NCBI GenBank assembly: GCA_026994125.1
Contig: JALWRJ010000279.1
Coordinates: 1 to 5,463, forward strand
Direction of reading: 5' to 3'
From: Cyclobacteriaceae bacterium
GTDB lineage: Bacteria; Bacteroidota; Bacteroidia; Cytophagales; Cyclobacteriaceae
DNA length: 5,463 nucleotides
Shown here one piece after another: positions 1 to 5,463 of the stretch. The position numbers were made by a program, and so were the translations under genes. A model generated the notes under the pieces. The model searched no databases, was not told where the DNA came from, and was given only the letters and a program-made list of their open reading frames with translations. Position 1 is the stretch's first letter; every line of letters begins with the position of its first letter.

Positions 1-1415
1 GCTAGTGATAGCTTTATTTTTTGTTGAGCTTTATACCTATTGTACATAAAGGCTATAATAAACAAAAGCAGGAAGGCAATAATTATTAAAAAATAACGGA
101 TGCGCTCGCTTTGTTTAGCTTTTATGACTGCTAACTCTTTGTTTTTGTTGAGTAGGGCTATTTCTGCATCTCTCGATTTTATTTCAAAATTGGTTTCTAT
201 GTTGGCTATTTCTTTTACTTTTTCCTGATTTAGCAGGCTGTCTTTATAGGCCATATTTAAATCGCGGTAAACCAGTGCTTGTTTATAATTCTTTAGTGAG
301 TAATAAGAATTATACAAGGTTTCAGTTACCATTTCTAATAATGGAATATTTTCGAGTTCTTTTGCAAGCTCATACGCTTTATTGCCATACGCAAGGCTTA
401 AATTATAATTATGTAGTTCATTATAACAAACCGATAGGCTGTTATAGCAGGCTAATATTTTGCTTTTAATGTGTTGCTTTTTAAATATATCGGCCGATTT
501 TAAGTAATACGAAATAGCGTTTTGGTAGTCTTTTTTGTTTTCGTACACCGATGCTATATTATAATAGGCAAAGGCAATGCCAATGGTATCGGCCAGTTTT
601 TGGCTTATGGAAAGAGCAGCCTTGTTAAAGTAAAAAGCACTATCAAATTGTTTCAATCTGCGCTTAATATTGCCCGCACTTAGGTAACTAATGCTTAAGT
701 AAAACTCATCGTTCAGTTCTTTTTGTAATTTAATGGCTTTTTGTACATATTCGTTCGCTTTTTCATAATTTTTTAGTGCTTTGTACACCAACGATAAATT
801 ACCATAGTTTTTAGCTAATTTAATTTTATTGTTATCCCTCTTATTAATAGCTGCTATTTTTAAATAATTTGTAAGTGCCTCGGTATAGTTTCCGGCATGG
901 AAATATGCATTTGCCAGGTTGTTATAAATGATATGTTTTGAAGGGTGGCTTTCCAAGCGATTGAAATATTGTAGTGCCCTTTTATATGAGCTAATTGCGT
1001 TGGCCATATCATCGGTTAGTTCGTACACAATCGCTAGCGAAAAATAGTTTTCGGCCAGTATGGTATCGTTATGTAACGATTTACTTAGTTTAATTGCCTT
1101 TGTTAGCGAATCGATAGCTTCGGTTTTTTGACCCATGGCAGCCATGGCTACTGCTTCGAGCTCCAGTGCCGAAGCGTACTTGCCTTTAAGTCCAAGTTTG
1201 GTAGCTCGCTGTTTGGCTTCTTGTGCAAAACGCAAACAATTGGGCGCCAATTTTGTATGGGTTATTGGAAAAGAAGCTAACGCTATTAAAGTATCTAGTT
1301 GCTTAGTTTCCGGTAAAGGGCCAATCGATTGTAGCACTTGCCCGGCATTTTGCTGGGCAAAGCCATGCCCCCCGAAATAAAAAACACAAACGATTAACCA
1401 CAAAAAATGCTTCAT
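1..1415 (-). CDS. TPR-containing membrane sensor protein, N-terminal part (runs off left edge)
   Basis: An unbroken minus-strand frame of 471 codons begins at the ATG at 1415-1413 and is still open at base 3, so the 3' end is missing. I translated it by hand. An in-frame TAA at 1433-1431, with no ATG between, fixes the start. Residues 1-20 form a signal peptide ending G-F-A before Q21. Residues about 80-395 hold roughly eight tetratricopeptide repeats at about 40-residue spacing, recognisable by patterns such as NLANAYFHAGNYTEAL and NIASVYENKKDYQNAI. Residues about 398-440 are a charged coiled coil, and 441-459 (YFLIIIAFLLLFIIAF) are a transmembrane helix followed by a basic stub. In Bacteroidota this layout usually precedes a cytoplasmic histidine kinase, LuxR-type HTH or SpoIIE-like phosphatase. 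Which one applies cannot be seen. TPRs would lie in the periplasm. It is divergent from the lipoprotein gene at 1547, suggesting a sensor/target relationship (inference). Confidence 0.9.
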   Translation of the reverse strand, partial: MKHFLWLIVCVFYFGGHGFAQQNAGQVLQSIGPLPETKQLDTLIALASFPITHTKLAPNCLRFAQEAKQRATKLGLKGKYASALELEAVAMAAMGQKTEAIDSLTKAIKLSKSLHNDTILAENYFSLAIVYELTDDMANAISSYKRALQYFNRLESHPSKHIIYNNLANAYFHAGNYTEALTNYLKIAAINKRDNNKIKLAKNYGNLSLVYKALKNYEKANEYVQKAIKLQKELNDEFYLSISYLSAGNIKRRLKQFDSAFYFNKAALSISQKLADTIGIAFAYYNIASVYENKKDYQNAISYYLKSADIFKKQHIKSKILACYNSLSVCYNELHNYNLSLAYGNKAYELAKELENIPLLEMVTETLYNSYYSLKNYKQALVYRDLNMAYKDSLLNQEKVKEIANIETNFEIKSRDAEIALLNKNKELAVIKAKQSERIRYFLIIIAFLLLFIIAFMYNRYKAQQKIKLSL

Positions 1416-1546
1416 ACTAAAGGTAGTCTGTTATCAAAAATGAGAAAAAATAGGGAAAATACACGAATATGTTAGGGGTTTTCCCTATTTAGTATTAGTG
1501 CTGGCGGGGCTTATTTTGAAGTTGGAAAACAATAGAAACAAAAACT
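1416..1546. promoter_or_regulatory. Divergent intergenic region between TPR sensor and beta-helix lipoprotein
   Basis: This 131-bp spacer separates the two divergent start codons and must hold both promoters. On the plus strand TATTTTG (1512-1518) is one base short of the Bacteroidota -7 consensus TAnnTTTG, and no clear -33 TTG lies at the usual distance. On the minus strand CATTTTTG (1442-1435) is a one-mismatch version, also without a good -33 box. Weak core promoters next to a strong dyad would fit control by an activator, but that is inference. No Shine-Dalgarno sequence precedes either start. The sequence before the ATG at 1547 is A-rich. Confidence 0.45.
1448..1490. promoter_or_regulatory. 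Perfect 12-bp inverted repeat with nested dyad, candidate operator
   Basis: AAATAGGGAAAA (1448-1459) and TTTTCCCTATTT (1479-1490) are exact reverse complements separated by 19 bases. The right arm is also part of a compact dyad TAGGG-GTTTT-CCCTA (1473-1487), so the TAGGG pentamer occurs three times in 37 bases, twice forward and once reversed. It lies between two divergent genes, so a transcription terminator is not expected and an operator for a dimeric regulator is the simplest reading. The compact dyad is centred at 1480, about 35 bp upstream of the possible -7 element of the lipoprotein gene, where an activator could contact RNA polymerase. The binding protein is unknown. Confidence 0.55.
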
Positions 1547-3595
1547 ATGATTACATCACATGCAAATAAATTAGTTGGCTTACTAATTTTATTTATTTTT
1601 TTTAGCTGCTCAAAAAAAGATGAGCCCGTAGCTGTAACGGCCTCTGCCGGGGAAGACCAAACCGTTAAACTTGGAGAGGCCGTTACTTTTCAAGGTAGTG
1701 GCAACAGTACTTCGGGCGCAGCCTTAAGCTATGCCTGGGAAATGCTAACTTTTCCTGCCGGTAGTACGTTAGGTGGGCTTACCTCACAAGCTCAAACCAT
1801 TACCTTTTCGCCCGATTTGGAGGGTGATTACACCTTACGGTTAACCGTTACCGATGCCAATGGAGCTGCAGCTACCGATGAGGCCAAAGTAACGGTAGAA
1901 CCAGCCGATTTTGTTGTTATCGACTCCAATATTGATGCTCCCATGGACTTAACTAATTTAAACGAAGGGGTTGATTATTTGGTAAAAGGATTTGTAAGTG
2001 TAAATGCAGCACTTACAATTCAGCCTGGTGTGCGTATCCATTTCGACCCCGATGCGGGTTTTAAAGTAACCAGCAGTGGTTCGTTAAAAGCCGTAGGTAC
2101 AGCTAACGATAGTATCATTTTTACGGGTTCTACCGAAACAGCCGGTTTTTGGAGAGGTTTGTTATTTGAAGATTCTGATAACAACATCAATGAGCTTACC
2201 TATTGCCGGGTATCTTATGCAGGTAGCAACGAGTTATCAGGTGAAGTAGGAAAAGCAAATATTGGAATAGGTTATTTTTTGAATCCTTCTCGTGTAAAAC
2301 TAAAAAACACCCTGGTACGCGATGCTGATGGAAGAGGTATTTCATTTGATTACAGAGCAGGTGGTCGATTCCCTGAGTTTGCTGATAATAAAATTGCCAA
2401 TAATAAAGGTATGGCCATGCGTATTAATGTAATTACTGCCGGAGATTTAGATGGCAACACTGCCTTTAGCAGCAATGGTACCGATGCCGTAGAAATTTAC
2501 TCGGGTACTTCGCCTGTATCGTTAAGCGAAGATGCTACCTGGCCGGCCTTAAGCAGCGCTATTCCTTACCAGGTGCAATCAAATATTCTAGTAAAAGCAA
2601 ACTTAGAAATTGACGCGGGTACTACCCTGGAGTTTGGTAGCGATATGTATATGCGCGTGGATGAAACCGGTTCTTTGCTGGCAAAAGGCAATGCAAATGA
2701 GATAATTACTTTTACAGGAGTTACCAAAACTAAAGGGTTTTGGCGCGGGCTTTATTTTGAGGATTCAAACAACGTGATTAATGAACTTGCCTATGTTACC
2801 CTTGAGTATGGAGGATCTTCTAACTTAACCACTCAACTTAAGAAAACTAACCTGGGAATAGGTTATTTCTTAAAATCGACCAAACTTAAAATAAGCAACG
2901 TTATTTCGCGCAATAGCGATGGCACCGGCTTTGCCATAGACTACCGTTCGTGGGCAGAACTGCCTACTTTTAGCAATAACTCCTTCTCGGATAACACAAG
3001 TTATGGAATAAGAATACATCCTTATCAATTGCAGTATTTAGATAAATTTACGGTGTATTCGGGCAATAACGGAAACAGCGGTATTTTAGTAGAAGGCTCT
3101 AGTTCGCCTACCGAAATAGATAACGATGCTACGTGGATTAGGCCTGATGATGGTAGTAAATATGTTATGGATTGCTTTGTGATTTATAATGGAAATTTAG
3201 AAATTGAACCCGGTGTGGTACTTGAATTTGAAGCTGATAAATACTTTAGGATTGATGGCAGTTTAAGTGCCGTTGGCACAGCCAATCAGCGTATTTTGTT
3301 TAGCGGAGTTTCCAAATCGGCAGGTGCCTGGAAGGGCGTGCTTTTCAGAGATTCTAATAATACTCTTAACAAATTGCATTTTGTGGATATTGAGTATGGA
3401 GGTAGCTCCACTAACGGGGTTGCAAAAGCCAACCTTAATGTTGATCAGTTTTCTAGCTTTTCTATGGTAGATGTTCAAAACTCCAGCTTTACCAATAGTG
3501 CCGGCTATGGCATTGCCATATCGGGCTCAAGCAGTATTGTTAATACAAATAATACATTTAGCGGTAATGCACAGGCCGATATCTTTCAAGAATAA
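1547..3595 (+). CDS. Exported lipoprotein with PKD-like domain and three beta-helix repeat units
   Basis: The product has 682 residues. Residues 1-20 are a lipoprotein signal peptide with Cys21 as the lipidation site. C-S-K-K-D-E after cleavage resembles the charged signal that sends Bacteroidota lipoproteins to the cell surface. Residues about 30-118 are a PKD/REJ-like Ig-fold domain (AGEDQTVKLGEAVTF, YAWEM, GDYTLRLTVTDANG). From about residue 128 to the end are three homologous units of about 197, 198 and 160 residues. Each carries an L-x-I-x-x-G-x-x-x-x-F strand (156, 353, 551) and a G-x-W-x-G-x-x-F-x-D-S-x-N motif (200, 397, 593), typical of right-handed parallel beta-helix or polysaccharide-lyase-like folds. 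No catalytic site is identified and there is no type IX secretion C-terminal domain. A role in adhesion or glycan binding is possible but unproven. It is monocistronic, with a strong terminator after the stop. Confidence 0.93.
   Translation: MITSHANKLVGLLILFIFFSCSKKDEPVAVTASAGEDQTVKLGEAVTFQGSGNSTSGAALSYAWEMLTFPAGSTLGGLTSQAQTITFSPDLEGDYTLRLTVTDANGAAATDEAKVTVEPADFVVIDSNIDAPMDLTNLNEGVDYLVKGFVSVNAALTIQPGVRIHFDPDAGFKVTSSGSLKAVGTANDSIIFTGSTETAGFWRGLLFEDSDNNINELTYCRVSYAGSNELSGEVGKANIGIGYFLNPSRVKLKNTLVRDADGRGISFDYRAGGRFPEFADNKIANNKGMAMRINVITAGDLDGNTAFSSNGTDAVEIYSGTSPVSLSEDATWPALSSAIPYQVQSNILVKANLEIDAGTTLEFGSDMYMRVDETGSLLAKGNANEIITFTGVTKTKGFWRGLYFEDSNNVINELAYVTLEYGGSSNLTTQLKKTNLGIGYFLKSTKLKISNVISRNSDGTGFAIDYRSWAELPTFSNNSFSDNTSYGIRIHPYQLQYLDKFTVYSGNNGNSGILVEGSSSPTEIDNDATWIRPDDGSKYVMDCFVIYNGNLEIEPGVVLEFEADKYFRIDGSLSAVGTANQRILFSGVSKSAGAWKGVLFRDSNNTLNKLHFVDIEYGGSSTNGVAKANLNVDQFSSFSMVDVQNSSFTNSAGYGIAISGSSSIVNTNNTFSGNAQADIFQE
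1928..3592 (+). repeat. Three tandem in-frame repeat units of the beta-helix lipoprotein
   Basis: Approximate units are 1928-2518, 2519-3112 and 3113-3592, set by aligning recurring motifs in the protein. The GFWRG/GFWRG/GAWKG cores begin at residues 200, 397 and 593, and the LTIQPGVRIHF/LEIDAGTTLEF/LEIEPGVVLEF strands at 156, 353 and 551, giving a period of 197-198 residues. Units 1 and 2 share a second half with I-G-I-G-Y-F-L and D-Y-R motifs. In unit 3 that half is shorter and more diverged (NLNVDQF). The DNA of the units is well diverged, so the duplication is old rather than a recent slippage product. Confidence 0.85.
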
Positions 3596-3621
3596 CACCT
3601 AATTGCAAAAACTTGCTCGAT

Positions 3622-3657
3622 AAGAGTCTTGGGGTATGCTCAAGGCTCTTTTTTTTT
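3622..3657 (+). terminator. Rho-independent terminator of the beta-helix lipoprotein gene
   Basis: AAGAGTCTTG (3622-3631) pairs with CAAGGCTCTT (3641-3650) as a 10-bp stem with one G-U pair and a 9-base loop. It runs straight into nine T residues (3649-3657). It lies 26 bases after the lipoprotein stop codon and ends about 37 bases before the next start. It should isolate the lipoprotein transcript from the phosphatase gene. Confidence 0.88.
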
Positions 3658-3694
3658 ACTAAATTGCAGGTGAAACTCTACAAGTCTTTTACTT

Positions 3695-4465
3695 ATGAAA
3701 AAATTAGTGTACGGCATCTCTATTTTGTTATTTCTTAGCGCTTGCAATCAAAAGCAAACCCCTAAAAACATCCATATTCGCAATACCATGGCAACGGTTT
3801 TTGTGCAACAAGCCCCCGAATATAAGGCGTTGGCCACTCAGGCCTATGCGTTGGCTCGAATGGTATTGGATAACCAACTAAAAACAGCCACCAAGCCATT
3901 GGCTGTGGTATTGGATATTGACGAAACCGTGCTAGACAATAGCCCCTACCAGGCCAAACAAATTGTAGAAAATTTTAATTACCCCACCCATTGGAACGAA
4001 TGGATTACCAGCGAAAATGCCCAACCGATACCGGGCTCTTTAGCGTTTTTGCAGTATGCCAATGCCAAGGGAATTGTGATTTTTTATATCTCGAACCGAA
4101 AAAATAAAAACCTGAAAGCTACTATTAATAACTTGCAAAAATTTGGATACCCCCAAGCCGATAGTGCACATGTTTTGCTTAAAACCACCACAAGTAGCAA
4201 AGAGGAACGCAGGCAAACAGTTATTGACCAGGGCTTAGAAATAGCGTTGTTTATTGGAGACAACCTGGATGATATGAGTGCCGAATTTGAAGTAGATGAT
4301 TATAACAAGCGGGAGGAAGCCTATTATGCCAATCAGCACAAATTTGGTAGTAAGTACATTGTGTTGCCCAACCCTACGTACGGGAAATGGGCCATAAACA
4401 GAGGGTTTTATAACCCAAAGTTTAATCAGGATTCGGTGGCTAAAGCTAACTTAAACACATTTTAA
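3695..4465 (+). CDS. Lipoprotein e(P4)-family acid phosphatase / 5'-nucleotidase (HAD class)
   Basis: This 256-residue lipoprotein has signal peptide [16 protein letters not shown] and Cys17 in an L-S-A-C lipobox, so it should be membrane anchored in the envelope. HAD motif I is [13 protein letters not shown], with the nucleophile D74 and acid/base D76. Motif II is FYISNR (S133), the motif III region is SSKEERR (K169 likely) and motif IV is IGDNLDD (188-193). The HWNEW and NPTYGKW segments are typical of the e(P4) family. Family members need a divalent metal and release phosphate from nucleoside monophosphates and similar esters. In Haemophilus e(P4) acts in NMN/NAD salvage. The length matches the family. 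The promoter is unclear: only 37 bases separate the upstream terminator from this ATG, and TAAATTG (3660-3666) is a weak -7 candidate. The stop overlaps the next start. Confidence 0.94.
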   Translation: MKKLVYGISILLFLSACNQKQTPKNIHIRNTMATVFVQQAPEYKALATQAYALARMVLDNQLKTATKPLAVVLDIDETVLDNSPYQAKQIVENFNYPTHWNEWITSENAQPIPGSLAFLQYANAKGIVIFYISNRKNKNLKATINNLQKFGYPQADSAHVLLKTTTSSKEERRQTVIDQGLEIALFIGDNLDDMSAEFEVDDYNKREEAYYANQHKFGSKYIVLPNPTYGKWAINRGFYNPKFNQDSVAKANLNTF

Positions 4466-4815
4466 TGGCCAACCAAAAATTACAACAAAAAGCACAAGAG
4501 TTGGGCTTGGCAACTATTACCAGGCATATATTTATATGTGCCGACCCCACCGAAGCTAAATGTGCAGGCAAAAAAAGAGGGCTGGAATCCTGGAAATACC
4601 TTAAAAAGCGCTTAAAAGAATTGGGGCTGTCGCAAACCGGTGAAGTGTACCGAACCAAAGCCAATTGCCTGCGCGTTTGTATGAAAGGCCCCATTGCGGT
4701 GGTGTATCCGGATGGTGTGTGGTACCACTCCTGCACCCCCGAGGTGCTCGAAAAAATTATTCAGCAACACTTACTTGGTGGCCAGCCGGTAAAAGAGTAT
4801 CAAATAGAGGGTTAG
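4465..4815 (+). CDS. Thioredoxin-like [2Fe-2S] ferredoxin domain protein
   Basis: This 116-residue soluble protein has no signal peptide. Four cysteines are placed as in thioredoxin-like [2Fe-2S] ferredoxins: C25 and C33 after the first strand ([13 protein letters not shown]), and C68 and C72 in [10 protein letters not shown]. The segments [28 protein letters not shown] and the end [11 protein letters not shown] match the stand-alone family found in many bacteria. C90 is an extra cysteine and is probably not a ligand. It likely carries electrons in the cytoplasm. The redox partner is unknown. Its ATG shares one base with the TAA of the phosphatase gene (TAATG, 4463-4467), so translation is probably coupled and the two are co-transcribed. 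The reason for pairing with an envelope phosphatase is not apparent. Confidence 0.93.
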   Translation: MANQKLQQKAQELGLATITRHIFICADPTEAKCAGKKRGLESWKYLKKRLKELGLSQTGEVYRTKANCLRVCMKGPIAVVYPDGVWYHSCTPEVLEKIIQQHLLGGQPVKEYQIEG

Positions 4816-4880
4816 CCCGTATGGGCAATAACAGGTGTGCGAATGGTTTGCCAGCTCAATTTGCTTTTCAGTAAAAACAA

Positions 4881-4921
4881 CTAAGCTATTGGTAATAGTT
4901 TAGCTTATTATCTTGTTTTTT
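4881..4921 (+). terminator. Possible terminator hairpin after the ferredoxin-like gene
   Basis: CTAAGCTATT (4881-4890) pairs with AATAGTTTAG (4894-4903) as a 10-bp stem with one G-U pair and a GGT loop. The following sequence is T-rich, but the best run of six T (4916-4921) is 12 bases after the stem, so it is not a textbook terminator. It sits 65 bases after the stop codon and ahead of the candidate promoter for the next gene. Confidence 0.45.
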
Positions 4922-4943
4922 GCAGCCGGGTGTTGTAAATTTA
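4913..4943 (+). promoter_or_regulatory. Candidate Bacteroidota promoter for the hemerythrin-like gene
   Basis: TTG at 4913-4915 is followed after 20 bases by TAAATTTA (4936-4943), which matches the Bacteroidota housekeeping -7 consensus TAnnTTTG in all but the last base. The spacing is within the known range for the phylum. Transcription would start near 4950, leaving a leader of about 20 bases before the ATG at 4972, with no Shine-Dalgarno sequence. Confidence 0.45.
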
Positions 4944-4971
4944 ATGCACCAAACAACCAAACTTAGTTATT

Positions 4972-5391
4972 ATGGCTTACACCAAAAAATTTAGAGACCA
5001 ACACGATGATTTAGTTGAGCGCGCTATGGCAATCAGCAAACTATTAAACGAAGAAAAACTAACCCAGGATGCCACCGAAATACGCGATATGCTATCGGGC
5101 TTGCTGGGCAAGTTAAAAATACATTTAGCCGTAGAAGATAAGGCCTTGTACCCGCAATTAAAGGCCTGTGGCAACCACGAAGTTGTGGCTATTGCCTTGC
5201 AATACGAAAAAGAAATGGGCGGCATTGGCGAGTTTGTAGCCAATTACTCCAAAAAATGGGGTAGTGCCTTGGCTATTCAGGAAAACGCCAAAGGTTTTAT
5301 TGACGAAACCCACCAGTTAATCAATGCATTGAGTTCTCGTATTAAAAAAGAAAACGACTATTTATATAAATTGGCAGATGATTGTTTATAA
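4972..5391 (+). CDS. Hemerythrin-like (HHE) domain protein
   Basis: This 139-residue protein has no signal peptide and is predicted to be almost wholly helical. Helix A carries QHDDL with H11. Helix B carries KIHLAVEDKALYPQL with H51 and E55, the H-x-x-x-E pair of hemerythrin-like domains. Helix C has the family segment YEKEMGGIGEF. Helix D has THQLINALSSRIKKENDYLYKLAD, with H114 and E127 as possible ligands. This fits a small bacterial hemerythrin-like protein binding a non-heme di-iron centre, which may sense or store oxygen or respond to NO or redox stress. It has fewer histidines than the classical oxygen carriers, so carboxylate ligands may replace some, and oxygen carriage is not assured. 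It lies 156 bases after the ferredoxin-like gene, probably with its own promoter. The start is the first ATG, and the length fits the family. Confidence 0.92.
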   Translation: MAYTKKFRDQHDDLVERAMAISKLLNEEKLTQDATEIRDMLSGLLGKLKIHLAVEDKALYPQLKACGNHEVVAIALQYEKEMGGIGEFVANYSKKWGSALAIQENAKGFIDETHQLINALSSRIKKENDYLYKLADDCL

Positions 5392-5463
5392 AAAGCGGCC
5401 AATTTTAACTCCTTAAGCTGGTTTAGTGCAGTTTGGGCTTTTCTTTCCTGTTTTTTATCATTT
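5358..5463 (-). CDS. Possible 3' end of a convergent gene (runs off right edge)
   Basis: On the minus strand a frame enters at the right edge and stays open for 34 codons to a TAG at 5360-5358. It reads as a lysine- and glutamine-rich amphipathic helix (KKQERKAQTALNQLKELKL). If real, it overlaps the end of the hemerythrin-like gene by 34 bases tail to tail. A second minus frame is also open from the edge to a TAA at 5425-5423 (ending KEKPKLH) and would avoid the overlap. The window is too short to choose, and both could be chance. Confidence 0.3.
   Translation of the reverse strand, partial: NDKKQERKAQTALNQLKELKLAAFYKQSSANLYK
5391..5442. terminator. Possible bidirectional terminator stem after the hemerythrin-like gene
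   Basis: AAAAGC (5391-5396) and CCAA (5399-5402), separated by a GG bulge, pair with TTGGGCTTTT (5433-5442). This gives 10 pairs around a 30-base loop. T-rich sequence follows on the plus strand (TTTTCTTTCCTGTTTTTT), and a short T run (CTTTTT) closes it on the minus strand. The large loop and the bulge make this a weak call. Confidence 0.3.

Noticed and set aside
275..469. Plus-strand open frame of 64 codons
   Set aside because: Antisense to the TPR region of the minus-strand sensor gene. Its composition looks like a shadow frame.
1135..1380. Plus-strand open frame of 81 codons
   Set aside because: It lies antisense inside the TPR sensor gene, which has a signal peptide and clear TPRs. The serine/alanine/cysteine-rich translation has no recognisable features.
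1448..1490. Inverted repeat read as a terminator or as insertion-sequence ends
   Set aside because: It lies between two divergent start codons, where no transcript should end, and lacks a GC-rich stem followed by a T tract. It encloses only 19 bases, so it cannot be an element's terminal repeats.
3263..3478. Open frames on both strands within the third beta-helix unit
   Set aside because: The lipoprotein frame holds the repeat motifs conserved with units 1 and 2. The other frames are overlapping shadows.
1928..3592. Repeat units considered as a CRISPR-like or recombinational DNA repeat
   Set aside because: The periodicity is at the protein level with about 590-bp units and diverged DNA. There are no short identical repeats with spacers.
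4446..4736. Minus-strand open frame of 96 codons
   Set aside because: Fully antisense to the ferredoxin-like gene, whose cysteine ligands and family segments are clear.
4665..4874. Plus-strand frame running past the ferredoxin-like stop codon
   Set aside because: Starts inside the ferredoxin-like gene in another frame. It has no promoter, no family resemblance, and most of it is the shadow of that gene.
4977..5243. Minus-strand open frame of 88 codons
   Set aside because: Antisense to the hemerythrin-like gene. Its serine-rich translation is a shadow of the helical protein's codons.

Overview
The window looks like chromosomal DNA from a member of the Bacteroidota (Cytophagales, Sphingobacteriales, Chitinophagales or Flavobacteriales-like; I cannot place it more finely). 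The reasons are moderate-to-low GC, AT-rich translation starts with no convincing Shine-Dalgarno sequences, two lipoproteins with short lipoboxes (one reading C-S-K-K-D-E, typical of exported Bacteroidota lipoproteins), promoter-like TAnnTTTG-type elements, and a TPR-coiled-coil-TM sensor architecture that is abundant in this phylum. No mobile element, tRNA, rRNA or CRISPR array was seen.

Left part (1-1415, minus strand): the N-terminal 471 residues of a large exported TPR protein that runs off the left edge. It has a signal peptide, about eight TPRs, a charged coiled coil and a transmembrane helix. This is the sensory half of a Bacteroidota membrane signalling protein whose output domain lies outside the window. 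It is divergent from a plus-strand gene (1547-3595) for a 682-residue lipoprotein with a PKD-like domain and three tandem units of about 197 residues that look like right-handed beta-helix. The 131-bp divergent spacer holds a perfect 12-bp inverted repeat with a smaller dyad (TAGGG-N5-CCCTA) nested in it. This is the best regulatory candidate in the window. The lipoprotein gene ends in a strong intrinsic terminator.

Right part (3695-5463, plus strand): a lipoprotein e(P4)-type HAD-family acid phosphatase/5'-nucleotidase is followed, with a TAATG stop/start overlap, by a thioredoxin-fold [2Fe-2S] ferredoxin-like protein. These two must be one transcription unit. After a 156-bp spacer with a hairpin and a plausible Bacteroidota promoter comes a hemerythrin-like four-helix protein. 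At the extreme right, the minus strand may carry the 3' end of a convergent gene.

Functional reading: the left half suggests a cell-envelope sensor beside a probable surface lipoprotein it might control. The right half groups phosphate-ester hydrolysis at the envelope with two probable iron proteins in the cytoplasm. These are recognisable families. I see no strong evidence of a wholly new system. The divergent sensor/lipoprotein pair with its dyad is the most worthwhile lead.
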